The position numbers and the translations under genes are program-made. Shown piece by piece: positions 45,372-54,087 of a stretch of DNA of 64,000 bases. The stretch lies in NCBI RefSeq assembly GCF_021534965.1, contig NZ_CP091037.1:2334501-2398500 (forward strand), written 5' to 3'. The notes beneath the pieces were generated by a model. It was not told the DNA's origin. It made no database searches and saw nothing but the letters and a program-made list of their open reading frames with translations. The stretch is from Muricauda sp. SCSIO 65647. Lineage in GTDB: Bacteria > Bacteroidota > Bacteroidia > Flavobacteriales > Flavobacteriaceae. The first letter of the stretch is position 1. Each line of letters begins with the position of its first letter.

Positions 45372-46361
45372 CTAATCTCCCATATAGTTTTTGAACTTAT
45401 TCTGGAAATCGTGAAAAATCCAGCTTAGTGTGATTTTTGTGACGGTACCGTCAAGAGACACATCATCATTTCCTGATGAAAAGGTTTGATTATGTGTTAA
45501 TGTCAGATTAAAATTGTCGTTGATATTGAGTCCCAATGTAGCACCAATCAGATGTACATTTTGTCCCGCTTGTTCATTAACCAGCATGCCCGTTTCTTTG
45601 GAAAAGAACTCTGAACTACCACCATTCATATAACTGTAATCCAATGATAAATAACCGTTCTTGGTAATGTCCTTGGTCAGATGACTTTCCAAAGTAAACA
45701 GCCCACTTTGTTTCACTTCCTGACCTTGGAAATCATTGTTCTTGCCAATAATCGTATAGGCAGGAAAAACTTCAAAAGTCATACTCTTTCCTGTTATCCA
45801 AGGGCCAATTCGTTGAATAAATGGCAATCCAAGTTTTAGCTTAAACTGGTTACTTCCAATGTTAATAGGGTTCTCTGAATCGTATTGACCTGTGGGGAAA
45901 GTAATACCAGCTTGCAGATATAATAAAGAAGGGCTTTCATGCCTTACAAAGTCCTTGATCATGAGCTCCTCCGCTCCAATTAAGTTGATTGTATTCAACC
46001 AAGTCAAATCTCCAAAACCATGTTGGAAAACTGAGGATGAAGTTGCCCCAGGGCCCGACGGATCAACGTTAAGAGTTGCTGTGATGTTACCAGCAGGAAC
46101 GATAAGATTTGAGAAAAACGTTCTGCCCAAAACAGGCTGACTTCTATTATAAGTGAGCATGTAAAGATTGTTGTCAATTATCGTTCCTGGGGTAACAAAA
46201 CTTAGGTTGTTAACGGAAGCATTGATCTTGGCATTGATAAAGTGTGCACTTAGAATATTCAACTTCTTCGGGGCCGCCAGGTATGTTCTTGGCCCATCAA
46301 GTTGTGCTTGGGCTGGCCCAAACATGAACAATGTTACTAAGGTGATATATAAATATTTCAT
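45372..46361 (-). CDS. Outer-membrane transporter-like beta-barrel (phenol MetA-like)
   Basis: A 329-residue protein with a signal peptide ending AQAQ. The body has alternating strands and the Phenol_MetA_deg-type pattern: YLQAGITFPTGQYDSENPIN, LGLPFIQRIGPW and TFEVFPAYTIIGKNNDF. It lies 25 bp downstream of the sulfatase gene, so it is co-transcribed. A passive channel for sulfated or aromatic substrates would fit, but specificity is inference. A good terminator follows. Confidence 0.75.
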   Translation of the reverse strand: MKYLYITLVTLFMFGPAQAQLDGPRTYLAAPKKLNILSAHFINAKINASVNNLSFVTPGTIIDNNLYMLTYNRSQPVLGRTFFSNLIVPAGNITATLNVDPSGPGATSSSVFQHGFGDLTWLNTINLIGAEELMIKDFVRHESPSLLYLQAGITFPTGQYDSENPINIGSNQFKLKLGLPFIQRIGPWITGKSMTFEVFPAYTIIGKNNDFQGQEVKQSGLFTLESHLTKDITKNGYLSLDYSYMNGGSSEFFSKETGMLVNEQAGQNVHLIGATLGLNINDNFNLTLTHNQTFSSGNDDVSLDGTVTKITLSWIFHDFQNKFKNYMGD

Positions 46362-46386
46362 GATTACTTTTTAAAATGTGGATTTG

Positions 46387-48165
46387 TTATTGTTTATCAT
46401 CGATTTCAGGTACTGTCTCTGAACCTCTGGCAAAGTGTGGATCGTAGAATTCAGGCCTTGGTGGTAGTTTGTCCTCCAAACCATCATAAATCGAGTTGCT
46501 GGGTGCAATTACATTATTGATGGTGCTATATTCTTCCCAGTGTGCAATAAGCTCTTGGAGCTTTTCAGGATTGGATTCTGCCAAATTATGGCGCTCACCA
46601 GCGTCATCATCAAGATTGTAAAGTTCCCATTCTCCATTTCCGTATGGGACAACCATGCTGACAAGCTTCCAACGACCTTTTCTAATGGCCTTACAGTTCC
46701 AAAGCTCTACTCCTATATAGTCAGAATCGGTTCTTGGCGACTTTTCCTGACCATGGATTGTTGCAGCCCAGGATTTACCTTGCATTGGAAGGGTTGGTTT
46801 TCCCTTGAAGGTTGTAGGGGGAGTGATTCCGGCAAGTTCCAAGAAAGTAGGAGCAATATCTTTAACTTGCATCAGGGCCTCTTTATTTATTTGTCCCGCA
46901 TTGGTTTTTTCAGGCGTTACTACAATCAATGGGGAACGAATACCTCCTTCATAAGTAGTATATTTGGTTCCATTGAAAGGAGCTGCTGAGACTTGTGCCC
47001 ATGAGGGTCCGTAAGCGGTCCAAGAACCTTTTCTACCCCAATTTTCATGACCGTGGTTGTAGGTCTTGGCCATCCAATTTGCCTTATTCGTAGCTGGATA
47101 TTTCTTATATGTCTCAGCTTTTTGGGCAACATCTGGACCGTTGTCTGAAAAGAAGACTATATAGGTGTTTTCTCTTAAATTATTGTTTTCTAGGTATTTG
47201 ATCAGCCTTCCAATTTCCATATCCATATAATCCAGAACCGCAGCAAATACTTCCATTTTTCTAGCCGTAACTACTTGTGCCAAAGGTTTTAACTTATCAA
47301 ACCCAGGTACGTACCATAGTCTTTCTCCCAATTCGGTTTTTTCTGATAGGATGCCCATCGCTACCATACGCTCAAGACGTTCATCTCGTAATACATCCCA
47401 ACCTTTATCAAAAACTCCTTGATATTTTCTTAACCATTTATTGGGTACCGCCAATGGGTCATGAGGGGCTTGGTGCGCTAAATACGCAAAGAAGGGTTTC
47501 CCATCACCTTTGTTGGAGTCGATATAACTAATTATCTTATCGGTGAAAGTGGTTGTTGCATAATAGTTTTTCGGTAATTCTTCAAGATATTCACCATCTT
47601 CGGAAAAATGATTTTTATCGATATGATCATCCATTGCCTTAAAGTCAAAATAGCTACCTGCTCCAGAAAGCATTGAGAATGATCTTTCAAATCCACGTGC
47701 ACGGGGAAGATACTCTTTCGCTTTCCCCAAGTGCCATTTTCCTGCCATATAGGTGTGATACCCATTTTCTTTAAGGATTTCAGATAATGCAGGAATATCG
47801 GTTCTGAGATGACCTTCATAGCCGACTACATCCATTTGGTTTTGAGCGGTTTTTTCATACATGTTTCCAAGACCAGCCAAATGACTGTCCATTCCAGATA
47901 ATAGCATGGAACGTGTTGGTGAGCAGGTAGGTGCTACATAAAAGTTAGTGTAGCGGACACCCTCTTCAGCCAATTTGTCCAAATTTGGGGTGTTGATTTC
48001 ACCTCCAAATGCTCCCACGTCGGAAAATCCCATATCGTCAGCGACGATGACGAGGAAATTTGGCTGGTCTTCTGTTTTCTCCTGAGCATAAGTCCTGCCA
48101 CATACTAGGATCAGGGTCAATGCAAGCAGAGAAAGCATTTTCGATTTTAATTGATTTGTTTTCAT
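46387..48165 (-). CDS. Arylsulfatase family sulfatase, Cys-type
   Basis: A 592-residue exported hydrolase that removes sulfate esters. The signal peptide ends RTYAQ. Then come NFLVIVADDMGFSDVG (metal Asp pair), the key modification motif CSPTRSMLLSG (Cys81, to be made formylglycine), GKWHLG, the EVFAAVLDYMDMEIG helix, TYIVFFSDNGPD (metal) and a C-terminal domain. Many Bacteroidota sulfatases use Ser; this one uses Cys, and a matching FGE lies at 11908-13245. ATG 48165 is preferred to TTG 48174. It opens an operon with the outer-membrane barrel. Its promoter has the LytTR-type paired repeat. Substrate (algal polysaccharide, glycan, aryl sulfate) is unknown. Confidence 0.93.
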   Translation of the reverse strand: MKTNQLKSKMLSLLALTLILVCGRTYAQEKTEDQPNFLVIVADDMGFSDVGAFGGEINTPNLDKLAEEGVRYTNFYVAPTCSPTRSMLLSGMDSHLAGLGNMYEKTAQNQMDVVGYEGHLRTDIPALSEILKENGYHTYMAGKWHLGKAKEYLPRARGFERSFSMLSGAGSYFDFKAMDDHIDKNHFSEDGEYLEELPKNYYATTTFTDKIISYIDSNKGDGKPFFAYLAHQAPHDPLAVPNKWLRKYQGVFDKGWDVLRDERLERMVAMGILSEKTELGERLWYVPGFDKLKPLAQVVTARKMEVFAAVLDYMDMEIGRLIKYLENNNLRENTYIVFFSDNGPDVAQKAETYKKYPATNKANWMAKTYNHGHENWGRKGSWTAYGPSWAQVSAAPFNGTKYTTYEGGIRSPLIVVTPEKTNAGQINKEALMQVKDIAPTFLELAGITPPTTFKGKPTLPMQGKSWAATIHGQEKSPRTDSDYIGVELWNCKAIRKGRWKLVSMVVPYGNGEWELYNLDDDAGERHNLAESNPEKLQELIAHWEEYSTINNVIAPSNSIYDGLEDKLPPRPEFYDPHFARGSETVPEIDDKQ

Positions 48166-48208
48166 AATTTTCAAATTATTAGGTTGTACTTTATTTTAGA
48201 TTTTGATA

Positions 48209-48277
48209 CAATGTTATTTCAGGGAGCCCCTATATACTACTATTGTTTACCCAATGGGGCATCTCACTTTCCGAACG
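48209..48277 (-). promoter_or_regulatory. LytTR-type site plus -7 box (sulfatase operon)
   Basis: TACCCAATG (48248-48256) and TTCCGAACG (48269-48277) on the plus strand are 21 bp apart. On the minus strand, 31 bp further, TAACATTG (48216-48209) agrees with TAnnTTTG at 7 of 8 positions. The distal minus-strand copy AACGTTCGG fits the LytTR consensus fully. The proximal repeat ends 83 bp before the sulfatase ATG. Confidence 0.65.
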
Positions 48278-48567
48278 TTATGGCGTGCTATCTTTCTTTT
48301 GGAATATGGCCTTGGGAATCAATGAAGGAAAGGTGAATTTGAACGTCAAATTTTAACTGCCTTTGTCGCTTTCAGTCAACTTCATGAACTATCAAACAGA
48401 ATGGAAAAGCCCATCTATCTAAATATGGCATATGGCCAGAATTTAAAGGCGTTATCATATTGGTGAAGCGACCACTGAAGAAATAGGGGACACCAAAAAG
48501 AATTTGATTTACACAGGCGATGTCTAAACACGGCAGCACGAATCGATTGAACTTTATAGATGGGAAA
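48278..48567. other. Intergenic gap, no gene recognised
   Basis: About 290 bp between the sulfatase promoter and the end of the 103-residue gene. No plausible gene, RNA or terminator is clear. Confidence 0.3.
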
Positions 48568-48879
48568 TCAATTAATGTTGTAACGAAGCTTAAGTAAGGT
48601 CAGTTCTTCTTCAAGTTCTTTTCTAAGTTCTGATAATCGATCATTTCCACTTCGTCCCTTTTGACCGGCTATCAACCCATTGATACACTTTTTCAAAAAA
48701 GGCACATCTGCACTTTCTTTGTTGTTTATAAATGCCATTGTTCCTTTAAGAGCAAATAAAAAGTACTGGGTTTCTGAGGTATCTTGATAAAGGTTCATTA
48801 CCCTCTCAGTCTTCTCCAAATAATATTGTAATACCCTATGGCATTCGTTCAAAAGTCTTTGCTTATCGTAAACGGTCAT
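48568..48879 (-). CDS. 103-residue helical protein, hypothetical
   Basis: A small soluble protein, mostly helical, with DKQRLLNECHRVLQYYLEKT and a basic segment KKCINGLIAGQKGRSGNDRL, then a Glu/Leu-rich C-terminal helix. No signal peptide or membrane segment. No family is recognised. ATG 48879 is chosen over TTG 48897, which would lie inside the -7 box. The inferred start point is only about ten bases before the ATG, so its mRNA has a very short leader. It is placed divergently next to the big kinase and has the same paired-repeat promoter. Confidence 0.6.
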   Translation of the reverse strand: MTVYDKQRLLNECHRVLQYYLEKTERVMNLYQDTSETQYFLFALKGTMAFINNKESADVPFLKKCINGLIAGQKGRSGNDRLSELRKELEEELTLLKLRYNIN

Positions 48880-48894
48880 GGCAAGAAATTTTAT

Positions 48895-48963
48895 CAAAAG
48901 TATCTTATATGCGAGGGGATTTGCACCGGTAACTTCCCAACGCCCTCGCTTGACTTCCGAACG
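48895..48963 (-). promoter_or_regulatory. LytTR-type site plus -7 box (103-residue gene)
   Basis: TTCCCAACG (48934-48942) and TTCCGAACG (48955-48963) on the plus strand have a 21-bp period. On the minus strand, after 31 bp, TACTTTTG (48902-48895) matches TAnnTTTG exactly. The site lies between the small gene and the kinase gene (ATG 49021), 55-58 bp from each start, so control of the kinase from the same site is possible. Confidence 0.7.
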
Positions 48964-49020
48964 TATTGCGTTTTTGCCCTTTTATTAATTATCTTGAGGT
49001 TGTCATAATCTTAAAGGCCA

Positions 49021-52000
49021 ATGTCCTTCCCAGCGAAGTTTTCCGATGTGGAAATCAATGTTCAAGACATTGATGGAGAGCCCATGTTGATAGAGCAAAT
49101 AGTTTCTGACCGAGAGGCAAAAACCATTGAAGTAGATATTCCGAATTTTTTAAGGCCTGTAAGTATGTCCAGGTCTGATTATTTTGTACATGCTTTCGAA
49201 CATTTACAGCTTGAGCAATTTGACCCAAAGACGTCACGAAGCAAAGAAGAAATCATCGAATTGTTGGTAAAGAGTATTTCTTTGGTCAAAGCGATTAAAT
49301 TCTTGCATCAAAACAGTTTGTCAATAGGATTACTTTCTTCAAACAGATTCTATTTAAATGACAAGAGTGAACTCATAATACTTGGTAATTCTTTAATAAA
49401 TGATACCCCTGCCGAATTTGGGTTTGAGTATTATGCATTGGAAGATTTCTATTATTTGGCTCCGGAATGTTATGAGAACATACCGCTTACTGCAGATTAT
49501 CGTGCCGACTTCTATTCTCTTGGGGTTAATTTATATGTCTGGTATACAGGGAGCCTTCCATTTAAAGGAGATGACAAAATGCAGCTAATGCACCATCACC
49601 TTACAAGAATACCCATCGTTCCAAAGGAAATCAATCCAGCAATTCCTGAAGGTCTAAGTGATTTGATATTGACCTTATTGGCCAAACAGCCTGAAGGCCG
49701 ATACGCTTCAGCATTTGGTATTCTCCAAGACCTAGAGGCTATTCTCAACGCATTTGAAAAAGGGAATGATTCGCCCATCCAATTGCACATAGACTATAAT
49801 CCAGGAAAAATTGATTTTGGAAATACGTTATTCGGTCGGGATGGAATGCTGAAAGAGTTGGAAGATTGTTATAGCAAGGCAGAACACTTTTATTCGCAAA
49901 TTGTTTTTGTAGAGGGGTTTTCCGGTGTGGGAAAAACCAGTTTGCTCCAAAGGTTTATCAATGGAATTTCATCAAAAAAAACAATCACTCTAGAAGGTAA
50001 GTTCGACCAATACAAACAAGCTCCATATGCAGCGGTTCAAATGGCCTTCAGTGATCTGGAAAGGCAACTATTGCTAAAGTCCAATATTGATAGAAACAGG
50101 CTTAGGAAAATCTTGATCGATGAATTGGGAAAAAATGTTGGCGTACTTCAGGAAATAGTGCCAAGTATTGGATTTTTAGTTGGTGATTTCGAGCCCGTGG
50201 AAGTCTTAAATCCAATCGAGACAAGAAACCGTTTCAATTATGTGTTTCAGAAATTTTGCAAAGCGATTATCGGTTTGGGATTGTACATTGTTTTATTCAT
50301 AGATGATTGGCAATGGTGCGACTCTCCTTCTTTAGAACTGATGAAATCATTGGCTCAACAAGAGGGCAAAGGTATTTTGCTTCTATTCGCCTTCAGGGGC
50401 AATGAAGTAGATGGCAACCATCCTTTTCATTTATTTAAGACTGAAAATAACAAGTTGCCGCATTGCCATCATTTTATTGTTGACCCACTGGAAAGGAATT
50501 TGTCAAATCGGATGATTGCCACGGCATTGGGAATGGGTGAATCTGAAATAACTGAGGTTTCAAAATTGATTTTTGATAAAACAGGGGGCAATCCATTTTT
50601 CATCAAGCAGTTTGTCAATTCATTATATCAAAAGGGATTTCTGAAATATGATTTTGACAAGCATTTTTGGAGCTGGGACAAATCAGGTATCAAAAAAGAG
50701 GGGCTTGCTCAAAATGTGGTTGATTTAATTACCCAAAAAATTGATACACTTTCGTATGAAGTACAGATTATTTTTAAAATCGCTTCATGTATAGCCGGAA
50801 AATTTGACTTGGATTTGATTTCTGAAATCAGCGGGATTGAAAAAACACTTATTCCGATACTTCTTGATGTTTCCATGGGGAGTGGCTATATCTCAAAATC
50901 AAGGCAAAACGATGTACAGCAATACCACTTCACCCACGACCGTGTACAGCAGGTATCATATCAATTGAAAATTCCAGCATTTCCATTGACCAATGAACAG
51001 TTGCACCTTCAAATTGGGGAATTTTTTTTGAAAAAAGGAGCAAATGAAAGCTATTCTGTTGGGGAAATTCTACTGCACTTCTTGGAGGCCAAAGAATTGA
51101 TTTCCAAAAAAGATGCAACAACAGTAATCAATCTCATACTTGAGCTAAATGGTGATTCGGCTTTATCGGTAACTCCAGAAGCCAGTAAACAGCACTTTGA
51201 GTTGGCACTTTATTTGAGCAAAAAGTTCAAAATCAGAAAGCATCTATTTGATTGTTATTTAGGCCTTTCAGAAGCTTATTGCCTATTAAATGATTTAGAA
51301 TCTGCAGAGGCCTATGCCGACAAGGCATATGATTCCACCGAAAACATATTGGAAAAAGTAAGATTGCTTCGCATGAAGATGCTTTTCTATGAAAGCTACG
51401 CCATGTTCGAGAAAAACATAGAAACCGGTCTTCAAGCACTCACCCTTTTTAAAATTGATGGGGAAGAACATTTTTTGGGAAACACTTTGGGCCCGCTTAT
51501 AGAAAAGGAATATCAGCTTTTTAATTCGCTAACGGAAACAGGAGACTTGTTCAACGAATTTTCAAAAAGAAAAATGACATCTCCCGAAGAACTTGCCATT
51601 ATGGATGTTCTGGTCAATATGAATGCGTCTGCCTACTTTGTCAACCTATACCTGTTTGCCTGGAGTACATTGAAAATGGCCAACCAAACCTTGCGTCATG
51701 GCCTGACCAATTCCACTCCCTTTGCCTTGGTTTTTGTGGGATCGCTCTTGGTAGCTCTTTATAGGGAGTTTGACCGTGGCTATAATTTTGGCAAACTGGG
51801 GGTTGACCTATTGAAAAAGGTGGAGAACGATCAATACAAAAGCAGAACACTTTCCGTGTTTCCGATTTTCATCCAACACTTTAAAGAACCAATTCTTGCA
51901 GGTACGGTAAATCTTGATGAATCTATTTACAGCGGTCTTGAAACCGGTGACCTTCCTTATGCGGGATATTCATTTTATGCCAAGGTCAGGGATGCTTTTT

Positions 52001-54087
52001 TAGCCGGGAACGACCTAAACGAAATCTTGAATCTTTGCGACGAAAGTATTGCATTTATGCAAAATGTCAACAATCAAGGCCTGTTGGCTCTAATGCGCTT
52101 GCTAAAGGGCAGTATCCTAAAACTTTTAAACAGGTATGATTCCAATTATGAAGTCATTGAGGAGGAAGCCTTGCGGTTTCTTCTCGATGTGAAATTTTTT
52201 ACTGCCGTATCGCACCATTATATTTTTAGGAGTTGGACCCACTGTATTTTAAGGGAGTTCAAACTGGCGAGCGAGTTGTTAAAACGAAATGAGGAGATTG
52301 TTGTGTACGCCGCATCCCAACCACATGTGCCAAAACATTACTTTCTTCAATCCCTTTGCTTGCTATATCTAAATCAGAAGTTATCAATAGTACAAGAGAA
52401 AAGCATACAGGAAAATCAAAGCACTTTAAAGCTTTGGAGTGATAGCATGCCAGAAAATTTCAGTGCTGAATACTATCTGATCGAAACCCTTTTGAAAGGT
52501 AGAAAGGGAAACATAGAAGATGCACTGACCTCTTTTAACCTATCGCTAAAATGGGCAGAAAAAGGTAGACTTATAGGTGTTAAGGCCTTTGCTTATGAAG
52601 TGGCCTCCGACATGTTGAGATCGAGTGATTATTCGGTGCTTGCCGAAGGTTTTGAAGAAAATGCCAAAAATGTCTATACCCAATGGAGCGCTTTGGCGAA
52701 AATAGAAATACAAGAAAAAGATTGGTATAATAGCGGTGAGGGCACCGATCTAAATACTGCAAGTCTTATAAAATCAATGCAGGCCATTTCTTCTGAAGTG
52801 AATAAGGGAGATGTAATTGGAAAGCTTCTGGGCGTTATTATGGAAAATGCCGGTGCCGATAGAAGCATATTGATTTTAATTGAAAAGGGCATGCCCTATG
52901 TTGAGGCTGAGATAACTTCAGAAAAGGAAATGAAATACCTTGGAAAAAATCCCTTGCACAAGAGCAAAATACCCACCAATATTATTGAATATGTAATTGA
53001 TTCAAAAAAAGAATTTGTGCTTGAAAACCAGAAAGCTATAGCCAATGTTGACAGTAAATACATTGACAATAACAACATTCTCTCTTTACTGGCCTTGCCT
53101 CTGTTAAGGCAAAAAGAACTCATTGGTGTCTTGTACTTGGAGAATCATCAGTTTTCTGGCCTATTTCAGGGCAGCGACCTTGAAATTCTCAGGGTTATTG
53201 CCTCGCAGGCCGCCATATCAATTTACAATACCTTACTGTTTGAAGAGACCTCAGGGCTCAATATGGAGCTTCAAAAATCAAAGGATGAGTTGAGCAAGAT
53301 GAACTTATTGTTGGAGGAGAAAATAAAGGATAGGACCAAGGTGCTTCGCCAAGAAATCGAAATAAGAAAAAAAGTCGAGGTCGAATTGAAGAAAGCACAG
53401 AAAGAAGCAGAGAAGTTCCATCAGCAGCAAATAAAAGAGGAGCGTCAAGAGGCATTGCAATCGAAGATGATGATGTTATCTTCACAAATGAACCCACATT
53501 TTATCTTTAACTCACTTGGATCGGTACAGTCTTATATCTTGAGTAACGAAACGAATAGAGCAGTAGATTTTATTTCAGAGTTTGCTGGGTTAATGCGGAA
53601 GAATTTAATCAATTCGACCACAAAATATATCTCCATCTCAGAAGAACTTGAATTTTTGGATAAGTATCTGTTATTGGAAAAAATACGCTTCAACAATAGT
53701 TTTGATTATAGTATTACCGAAACCATTGATAATCCCCATGATACACTGATTCCGCCAATGCTATTGCAGCCCTTCATAGAAAACGCTGTAATTCACGGGC
53801 TTAGTAAACTCAAGGAAAGAAAGGGGAAATTAAAAGTCAATCTAGATGAAGTGGAGGACAGAATAGTGTGTACGATTGAAGACAATGGTATTGGGAGGGA
53901 AAATGCTTTGAAACATCGCAGTTCAGGCCATAAATCTGTAGCCATTAGCAATTTGGAAACCCGTTTGGAGTTGCTTAATAACTCTGAGGAAGCCAATGAA
54001 TATACCTATGAAATTGTGGACTTGAAAGATGAAAAGGGTCCTACAGGGACAAAAGTCACAGTATGTTTCCCGAACGATTTACATTAG
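49021..54087 (+). CDS. Giant multidomain LytS-type histidine kinase with pseudokinase and ATPase domains
   Basis: A 1688-residue cytoplasmic signalling protein with no signal peptide or transmembrane segment. Domains in order: Ser/Thr-kinase-like domain (about 40-240) with the late motifs YYLAPECYEN and DYRADFYSLGVNLY but no Gly-rich loop, no HRD aspartate (LSIGLLSSNRF) and no DFG, so a pseudokinase; STAND/AAA-type ATPase with Walker A GFSGVGKTSL (K305) and Walker B IVLFIDDWQW; a helical TPR-like region (about 650-1240); GAF domain (about 1250-1410); coiled coil; His_kinase domain with SSQMNPHFIFNSLGS (H1493) and HATPase_c (FIENAVIHGL, IEDNGIGREN). The related PKc-AAA-GAF-HK family is known; a LytS-type ending is less usual. 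It overlaps the convergent LytTR gene by 9 bp, so that is its likely partner. Confidence 0.9.
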   Translation: MSFPAKFSDVEINVQDIDGEPMLIEQIVSDREAKTIEVDIPNFLRPVSMSRSDYFVHAFEHLQLEQFDPKTSRSKEEIIELLVKSISLVKAIKFLHQNSLSIGLLSSNRFYLNDKSELIILGNSLINDTPAEFGFEYYALEDFYYLAPECYENIPLTADYRADFYSLGVNLYVWYTGSLPFKGDDKMQLMHHHLTRIPIVPKEINPAIPEGLSDLILTLLAKQPEGRYASAFGILQDLEAILNAFEKGNDSPIQLHIDYNPGKIDFGNTLFGRDGMLKELEDCYSKAEHFYSQIVFVEGFSGVGKTSLLQRFINGISSKKTITLEGKFDQYKQAPYAAVQMAFSDLERQLLLKSNIDRNRLRKILIDELGKNVGVLQEIVPSIGFLVGDFEPVEVLNPIETRNRFNYVFQKFCKAIIGLGLYIVLFIDDWQWCDSPSLELMKSLAQQEGKGILLLFAFRGNEVDGNHPFHLFKTENNKLPHCHHFIVDPLERNLSNRMIATALGMGESEITEVSKLIFDKTGGNPFFIKQFVNSLYQKGFLKYDFDKHFWSWDKSGIKKEGLAQNVVDLITQKIDTLSYEVQIIFKIASCIAGKFDLDLISEISGIEKTLIPILLDVSMGSGYISKSRQNDVQQYHFTHDRVQQVSYQLKIPAFPLTNEQLHLQIGEFFLKKGANESYSVGEILLHFLEAKELISKKDATTVINLILELNGDSALSVTPEASKQHFELALYLSKKFKIRKHLFDCYLGLSEAYCLLNDLESAEAYADKAYDSTENILEKVRLLRMKMLFYESYAMFEKNIETGLQALTLFKIDGEEHFLGNTLGPLIEKEYQLFNSLTETGDLFNEFSKRKMTSPEELAIMDVLVNMNASAYFVNLYLFAWSTLKMANQTLRHGLTNSTPFALVFVGSLLVALYREFDRGYNFGKLGVDLLKKVENDQYKSRTLSVFPIFIQHFKEPILAGTVNLDESIYSGLETGDLPYAGYSFYAKVRDAFLAGNDLNEILNLCDESIAFMQNVNNQGLLALMRLLKGSILKLLNRYDSNYEVIEEEALRFLLDVKFFTAVSHHYIFRSWTHCILREFKLASELLKRNEEIVVYAASQPHVPKHYFLQSLCLLYLNQKLSIVQEKSIQENQSTLKLWSDSMPENFSAEYYLIETLLKGRKGNIEDALTSFNLSLKWAEKGRLIGVKAFAYEVASDMLRSSDYSVLAEGFEENAKNVYTQWSALAKIEIQEKDWYNSGEGTDLNTASLIKSMQAISSEVNKGDVIGKLLGVIMENAGADRSILILIEKGMPYVEAEITSEKEMKYLGKNPLHKSKIPTNIIEYVIDSKKEFVLENQKAIANVDSKYIDNNNILSLLALPLLRQKELIGVLYLENHQFSGLFQGSDLEILRVIASQAAISIYNTLLFEETSGLNMELQKSKDELSKMNLLLEEKIKDRTKVLRQEIEIRKKVEVELKKAQKEAEKFHQQQIKEERQEALQSKMMMLSSQMNPHFIFNSLGSVQSYILSNETNRAVDFISEFAGLMRKNLINSTTKYISISEELEFLDKYLLLEKIRFNNSFDYSITETIDNPHDTLIPPMLLQPFIENAVIHGLSKLKERKGKLKVNLDEVEDRIVCTIEDNGIGRENALKHRSSGHKSVAISNLETRLELLNNSEEANEYTYEIVDLKDEKGPTGTKVTVCFPNDLH

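Noticed and set aside
49025-49050. TTCCCAGCG and TTTTCCGATG inside the kinase start as a fifth LytTR-type site
   Set aside because: The spacing is not 21 bp and no -7 box follows at 31 bp.
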